Below, piece after piece: positions 59,998-64,000 of a stretch of 64,000 bases of DNA. The position numbers were made by a program, and so were the translations under genes. This DNA comes from Ampullimonas aquatilis (lineage in GTDB: Bacteria > Pseudomonadota > Gammaproteobacteria > Burkholderiales > Burkholderiaceae_D): NCBI RefSeq assembly GCF_049675895.1, contig NZ_CP183834.1, positions 1,364,001-1,428,000 of the forward strand. The letters run 5' to 3'. The notes below the pieces were generated by a model. The model saw only the letters and a list, made by a program, of their open reading frames with translations. It was not told the DNA's origin and did no database searches. The stretch's first letter is position 1. Each line of letters starts with the position of its first letter.

Positions 59998-60123
59998 GAA
60001 GCGTGTGCAATGGCACACAAAAAAGCGGTTAGGTGCTAATTTTAGCCCTTTTATGTTCAGTCTTCGTGATTGCATGCTTTAGAATCAGAGACCTGCTGCA
60101 ATAAATTGATCCAAACTCTCACA

Positions 60124-61371
60124 ATGACAGGATGTACGCTCGTGCAACCCATACTTAAATCAGCCAAGCTGGCCAATGTTTGCTATGACATTCGTGGACC
60201 AGTCCTGGAACGTGCCCGCCAGATGGAAGAAGAAGGGCACAAAATCATCAAACTCAATATTGGCAATCTGGCCGCGTTTGGTTTTGATGCGCCCGAAGAA
60301 ATCGTGCATGACATGATGATCAACCTGCCCAATGCGGCGGGTTATACCGATTCCAAAGGACTTTTTGCACCTCGTAAAGCGGTGATGCATTACACCCAGC
60401 AGCAAGGTGTCAAAGGTGTGACGCTGGAAGATATTTACCTCGGCAATGGCGCATCGGAATTGATCGTGATGGCGACCAATGCACTCTTGAACGATGGCGA
60501 TGAACTGCTCTTGCCAGCGCCTGATTATCCCTTGTGGACAGCGGCGGTGAGTCTGTCGGGTGGTACGCCGGTGCACTATATGTGCGACGAAGACAATAAC
60601 TGGCAACCCAATCTGGATGACATTCGCAAGAAAATCACGCCCAATACCAAGGGGATTGTAGTCATCAATCCCAATAATCCTACTGGCGTTTTATATAGCG
60701 ATGAGCTGCTCAAGGAAATTGTGGCGATTGCGCGCCAGCACGGGCTGATCATTTTTGCCGATGAAGTGTATGACAAGGTGTTGTATGACGGTGTCAGGCA
60801 TACGGCGCTGGCATCGTTGTCTGAAGATGTGTTGACGGTGACTTTGAACAGTCTCTCAAAAAGTTATCGCTCCTGTGGTTATCGTGCCGGCTGGATGATT
60901 GTGTCGGGCAATAAGGAGCCGGCTCGTGACTATATTGAAGGCCTCAACATGCTGTCGTCAATGCGTCTGTGTGCCAATACGCCGGGTCAACTGGCCATTC
61001 AAACCGCATTGGGTGGTTATCAGAGTATCAACGATCTGGTTGGCCCCGGTGGTCGCTTGCTACGGCAGCGTGATCTGGCTTACAAGATGATGATTGAAAT
61101 TCCTGGTGTGACCTGTGTCAAGCCACAAGCAGCCTTGTATATGTTCCCGCGTCTGGATCCCAAGGTTTATCCGATTACCGATGATCAGGCATTCATGGCG
61201 GATCTGTTGCGCGAAGAGAAGGTCTTGCTGGTGCAGGGCACGGGTTTCAACTGGCCTCATCCGGATCACTTCCGTCTGGTATTCTTACCCAATACCGATG
61301 ATCTGACCGATGCGATGATACGAATCGCCCGCTATCTGGAAAATTATCGTAAACGTCACGGTACCAATTAA
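60124..61371 (+). CDS. alaA: Alanine aminotransferase AlaA
   Basis: PLP enzyme making alanine from pyruvate and glutamate. 415 residues from ATG 60124 (TGCTLVQPILKSAKLANVCY); a GTG at 60142 (QPILKSAKL) is another option, and an in-frame start at 60070 is unlikely. Close to E. coli AlaA throughout: LANVCYDIRGPVLERARQME, VINPNNPTGVLYS, the PLP lysine in TVTLNSLSKSYRSCG, and SSMRLCANTPGQLAIQTALG. GNPAPFGF of AlaA reads GNLAAFGF here. In beta-proteobacteria alaA commonly precedes hom, as it does here, though a repeat element fills the gap. Confidence 0.95.
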   Translation: MTGCTLVQPILKSAKLANVCYDIRGPVLERARQMEEEGHKIIKLNIGNLAAFGFDAPEEIVHDMMINLPNAAGYTDSKGLFAPRKAVMHYTQQQGVKGVTLEDIYLGNGASELIVMATNALLNDGDELLLPAPDYPLWTAAVSLSGGTPVHYMCDEDNNWQPNLDDIRKKITPNTKGIVVINPNNPTGVLYSDELLKEIVAIARQHGLIIFADEVYDKVLYDGVRHTALASLSEDVLTVTLNSLSKSYRSCGYRAGWMIVSGNKEPARDYIEGLNMLSSMRLCANTPGQLAIQTALGGYQSINDLVGPGGRLLRQRDLAYKMMIEIPGVTCVKPQAALYMFPRLDPKVYPITDDQAFMADLLREEKVLLVQGTGFNWPHPDHFRLVFLPNTDDLTDAMIRIARYLENYRKRHGTN

Positions 61372-61391
61372 TTTAAATTCACTATAACCCT

Positions 61392-61485
61392 TCGCCACAA
61401 AGTCACAAAACATACACAAAGAACACCAAGTTAAATCGCGGCCTGTCATGATGAAGCTTGGTGTTTTTGGTGTCTTTGCGGTGAG
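61392..61485. repeat. Palindromic intergenic repeat, related to the element at 13.5 kb
   Basis: Left arm CGCCACAAAGTCACAAAA...AGAACACCAAG (about 61393-61430) pairs imperfectly with the complement of CTTGGTGTTTTTGGTGTC...GGTGAG (about 61456-61485), leaving a ~25-base loop. Shares the ACCACAAAG(A/T)CAC and ACACCAAG cores with the element at 13516-13717. It fills the alaA-hom gap. Confidence 0.7.
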
Positions 61486-61506
61486 CAATTTTATTGATTA
61501 TCCATA

Positions 61507-62817
61507 ATGAACCCAGTCAAAGTTGGCCTGCTTGGCATCGGCACCGTAGGTAGTGGTACTTTCAATGTACTGAAGCGCAACCAGCAGGAAATTCGTCGAC
61601 GTGCCGGTCGCGATATTGAAATCGCCATGGTGGCAGATCTCGATGTGGAACGTGCGCGTGAGCTGACCGGCGGCAATGTCACTTGCGTGAAAGATGCTCA
61701 TGAAGTGATTGCCAATCCTGAAATTGATATCGTGGTTGAGCTGATTGGCGGTTATGGCATTGCCAAAGAGCTGGTGCTCAAGGCAATTGCGGCGGGCAAG
61801 CATGTGGTCACGGCCAACAAGGCTTTATTGGCAGTGCATGGCACCGAGATATTTAAAGCGGCGCAGGAAAAAGGCGTAATGGTGGCTTTTGAAGCGGCGG
61901 TAGCAGGTGGCATCCCGATCATCAAGGCCTTGCGTGAAGGACTGAGTGCCAACCAGATTCAATGGATTGCCGGCATCATCAATGGCACCACCAATTTCAT
62001 TCTTTCTGAAATGCGTGACAAGGGCTTGTCGTTTGATGATGTCCTCAAAGAAGCACAACGACTTGGCTATGCCGAAGCCGACCCTACTTTTGATATTGAA
62101 GGGGTGGACGCTGCGCATAAAGCCACCATCATGAGTGCCATCGCCTTTGGTATTCCGGTACAGTTTGATAAGGCCTATGTGGAAGGCATCACCAAATTGC
62201 AGGCTGCTGATATTCGCTATGCCGAACAACTTGGTTATCGCATCAAGCTGTTGGGTATTGCGCGCAAGGCAGGGCATGGTATCGAGCTGCGGGTTCATCC
62301 CACCTTGATTCCCAGCAGGCGTCTGATTGCCAATGTGGAAGGTGCCATGAATGCCGTGCTGGTGCATGGTGATGCCGTGGGTGCGACCTTGTATTACGGC
62401 AAGGGGGCAGGTTCAGAACCGACCGCGTCGGCAGTGATTGCCGATCTGGTCGATGTGACTCGCACCTTGACGGCCGATCCTGGGCATCGTGTGCCATTCC
62501 TCGCATTCCAGCATGATGCCTTGTCTGACATGCCGATTTTGTCCATGGATGAAATCACCACAGCCTACTATCTGCGTTTGCGGGTGGCAGATAAAGCAGG
62601 GGTGCTGGCCGACATTACCCGCATTTTGGCCGATCGCAGTATTTCCATTGATGCCTTCTTGCAAAAAGAGGCTGATGAAGGTGAAAATCAGACTGACATC
62701 ATCATCCTCACACATCAGACGCAGGAAAAAAACGCCAATGCCGCGATTGCGCAAATTGAAGCCTTGCCAACAGTTTCTGGCAAAGTTACGCGAATTCGTA
62801 TGGAAGAGCTGAGCTAG
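61507..62817 (+). CDS. hom: Homoserine dehydrogenase
   Basis: NAD(P)-dependent reduction of aspartate semialdehyde to homoserine on the path to threonine and methionine. 436 residues: Rossmann VKVGLLGIGTVGSGTFNVLK, substrate domain with GIINGTTNFILSEM and EADPTFDIEGVDAAHK, and a C-terminal ACT domain (about 345-430, YYLRLRVADKAGVLADITRI) for feedback control by threonine. Normal length for the monofunctional enzyme. Usual partner thrC is not the next gene; a small lipoprotein follows instead. A hairpin occurs at 62837-62865. Confidence 0.97.
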   Translation: MNPVKVGLLGIGTVGSGTFNVLKRNQQEIRRRAGRDIEIAMVADLDVERARELTGGNVTCVKDAHEVIANPEIDIVVELIGGYGIAKELVLKAIAAGKHVVTANKALLAVHGTEIFKAAQEKGVMVAFEAAVAGGIPIIKALREGLSANQIQWIAGIINGTTNFILSEMRDKGLSFDDVLKEAQRLGYAEADPTFDIEGVDAAHKATIMSAIAFGIPVQFDKAYVEGITKLQAADIRYAEQLGYRIKLLGIARKAGHGIELRVHPTLIPSRRLIANVEGAMNAVLVHGDAVGATLYYGKGAGSEPTASAVIADLVDVTRTLTADPGHRVPFLAFQHDALSDMPILSMDEITTAYYLRLRVADKAGVLADITRILADRSISIDAFLQKEADEGENQTDIIILTHQTQEKNANAAIAQIEALPTVSGKVTRIRMEELS

Positions 62818-62836
62818 GTTTTAAAACTGAATGGAG

Positions 62837-62865
62837 ATCACCAGGACTGTTTTTGTCTTGGTGAT
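62837..62865 (+). terminator. Hairpin after hom, possible terminator
   Basis: ATCACCAGGAC (62837-62847), loop TGTTTTT and GTCTTGGTGAT (62855-62865): 11-bp stem with one wobble, 20 bases after the hom stop. No T run follows, so termination is uncertain. Confidence 0.45.
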
Positions 62866-62975
62866 GGTGCCGCTCAAAGTAGTCGGTGTGGATTCATGTC
62901 TTGATGATTTCATTTGAATGTCACAAAACAGCCTGATTCTTTTAGTAGAATCAACTTACTGTTAAAGGCATAAAA

Positions 62976-63530
62976 ATGAAAATCTACTGCTTGATTGTTG
63001 CACTGTTTCTAGCTGCCTGCGCCACTGAGACTACTGCGCCAGAAAAAACTGCCTATGATGTCTTTTACGAGTGGAATACCACGATGCGTGCAGCGCTCAA
63101 GGCAGGAAAAATCAAGCATTCAACTTTTTACGAAGCGCGCAATCAACGTCTGAGTCAGTTACCTGATAATGAACCAATCAAACCGGTTCTGATGGCAGTG
63201 CAGCCCATGCTACTGGCTGGTGCCAAAGCTTTTGAAGCTGGCAAGATCAGCCAGGACCAGTTCAACGATATTAAAAGACAGGCGAATGACTCGATCGAAT
63301 CCAGCCTCAGAGCTCGAGAAGTCAGCTTAAAAGCGCAATCCATGCAAAGTAATCAGCGTCCCGTTACTGCGGGTGTGGCCTATCTTTACAGTGAACAATT
63401 GCAAAAAGGTGTGATGTTGCCGATTGCTACAGGGATTCCCAATCCTGATGCAAAAAAATGTCAGGCAGTATCGGCGGACACAGTGGAAATTAGCTGTACC
63501 CACGCTGCTGACCAGCCCCAATCAAAATAA
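62976..63530 (+). CDS. Small predicted lipoprotein of unknown function
   Basis: 184 residues. MKIYCLIVALFLAACATETT is a classical lipoprotein signal with the lipobox LAAC, Cys at about 15, and Ala at +2 which favours the outer membrane. The mature part is mainly helical and charged (AYDVFYEWNTTMRAALKAGK; FEAGKISQDQFNDIKRQAND), with two Cys near the C-terminus (KKCQAV, ISCTH) that could form a disulphide. Not recognised beyond this. It follows hom by 158 bases and may have its own promoter. Confidence 0.8.
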   Translation: MKIYCLIVALFLAACATETTAPEKTAYDVFYEWNTTMRAALKAGKIKHSTFYEARNQRLSQLPDNEPIKPVLMAVQPMLLAGAKAFEAGKISQDQFNDIKRQANDSIESSLRAREVSLKAQSMQSNQRPVTAGVAYLYSEQLQKGVMLPIATGIPNPDAKKCQAVSADTVEISCTHAADQPQSK

Positions 63531-63654
63531 GTCAATATTGGATATAGATGGTACTGGGTTCAGTGCTGGTTCAGTTTGATGGATCGGGAATGATGGTGGA
63601 CGGATCGGGTGAAAGTCTTGCCAAATTCATATGACAAGACTTCAATTCAGTTGA

Positions 63655-64000
63655 TCAACGACGACGATCAGTCAAGCCATTGTGGTTGAGATCGTGTTGA
63701 TTATCATGTTTTTGACGATAGATTCTTGCGCTATCACGATTGGCTTCGGCGTGTAATTCAGCGTGTTCCTGTTTGGTGACGACACCATCGGCCTTGGCCG
63801 CTGCTTCATCAGTTTTCAGTTTGACTTCACGGCGCTCCAGGCGATTGGCTTCGCGCTGGGTAAGCTGACCAGATTCGATACCTTTATCAATACGTTGCTC
63901 CTGGCGAGCTTCACGTTGATCCAGCTTGGGTGTGCTTTGTGCCTGAGCTGAGATTGACACAGAAACAGCCGCCAGACCTAACAAAAATACTGCGCTTACT
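63655..64000 (-). CDS. Small exported charged protein, 5'-truncated by window edge
   Basis: The frame runs off the window; reading from the edge gives VSAVFLLGLAAVSVSISAQA, the hydrophobic core and AQA cleavage site of a signal peptide, so the true start lies just beyond 64000. The mature protein (~95 residues) is highly charged and helical: REARQEQRIDKGIESGQLTQ, REANRLERREVKLKTDEAAA, KADGVVTKQEHAELHAEANR, and a DLNHNGLTDRRR end. The ADGVVTxxE and QLTxxEAxRLE phrases recur in small periplasmic proteins of many proteobacteria; function unknown. Possible metal-binding Asp/Asn loop (DLNHNG) at the C-terminus. Confidence 0.78.
   Translation of the reverse strand, partial: VSAVFLLGLAAVSVSISAQAQSTPKLDQREARQEQRIDKGIESGQLTQREANRLERREVKLKTDEAAAKADGVVTKQEHAELHAEANRDSARIYRQKHDNQHDLNHNGLTDRRR

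Noticed and set aside
1..64000. tRNA, rRNA, insertion sequences, integrases, prophage or toxin-antitoxin pairs.
   Set aside because: Gaps are short and were read for clover-leaf or transposase-like signals; none was seen. PhoH2 has no adjacent antitoxin-like gene.

Overview
The window looks like the chromosome of a motile, Gram-negative betaproteobacterium. Supporting signs are the gene order rng-maf-rlmH-rsfS-nadD-hemF, an FlhDC flagellar master regulator, a split ArnA, several HAAT/Liv-type genes next to acyl-CoA genes, and intermediate GC content. A member of the Burkholderiales, perhaps Oxalobacteraceae-like (for example Undibacterium or a relative), is my best inference; it rests on recalled family resemblance, not on a search. 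I see no rRNA, tRNA, CRISPR array, insertion sequence, integrase or prophage, and base composition and codon use look even throughout, so this is core chromosome rather than an island.

Layout. 0-8.3 kb (+): the end of an acyl-CoA synthetase, an acyl-CoA dehydrogenase, and a complete five-gene Liv/HAAT-type ABC importer, closed by a strong bidirectional terminator. 8.5-13.5 kb (-): a housekeeping block (RNase G, Maf, RlmH, RsfS with a histone-H1-like tail, NadD, HemF), followed by a ~200-bp imperfect inverted repeat. 13.7-27.9 kb (-): flagellar filament and late-assembly genes (ycgR-like PilZ brake, orphan FlhB C-terminal domain, fliK, fliT, fliS), a four-gene putative flagellin-glycosylation block (two TPR-glycosyltransferases, a fused two-domain glycosyltransferase and a further GT2-like enzyme), fliD, flaG and two nearly identical flagellins. 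28.4-38.7 kb: a PAS-GAF protein (-), then flhDC, motAB, cheV-cheY-cheZ-cheA and a chemoreceptor (+).

38.8-50 kb is a signalling region: a small unknown protein, purT, a GGDEF-EAL protein, an HDOD-receiver-GGDEF protein, a CheB, a NarL-type kinase/regulator pair and a further diguanylate cyclase. Three proteins here carry receiver-like domains whose phospho-acceptor aspartate is replaced (Gly, Asn or Glu). 50.3-53.3 kb (-): a universal stress protein, a PIN-PhoH protein and a peroxiredoxin. 53.4-59.5 kb (-): an L-Ara4N lipid A modification operon (arnT, one SMR flippase-like subunit, arnC, formyltransferase, decarboxylase, arnD) with ArnA split in two and no arnB. 59.6-64 kb: a Mth938-like protein, alaA, hom, a small lipoprotein and a cut-off small secreted protein.

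How it fits together: FlhDC starts the flagellar cascade; MotAB powers the motor; CheV/Y/Z/A and the receptor steer it; the YcgR-like PilZ protein and several c-di-GMP enzymes can slow it; FliS/FliT/FliD/FlaG and the glycosyltransferases finish the filament. No single wholly new system is evident. The best leads are the TPR-glycosyltransferase flagellin block, the cluster of non-canonical receivers, a dispersed intergenic motif (five copies, form CAATA-N5-GCAC) and a second family of palindromic intergenic repeats.
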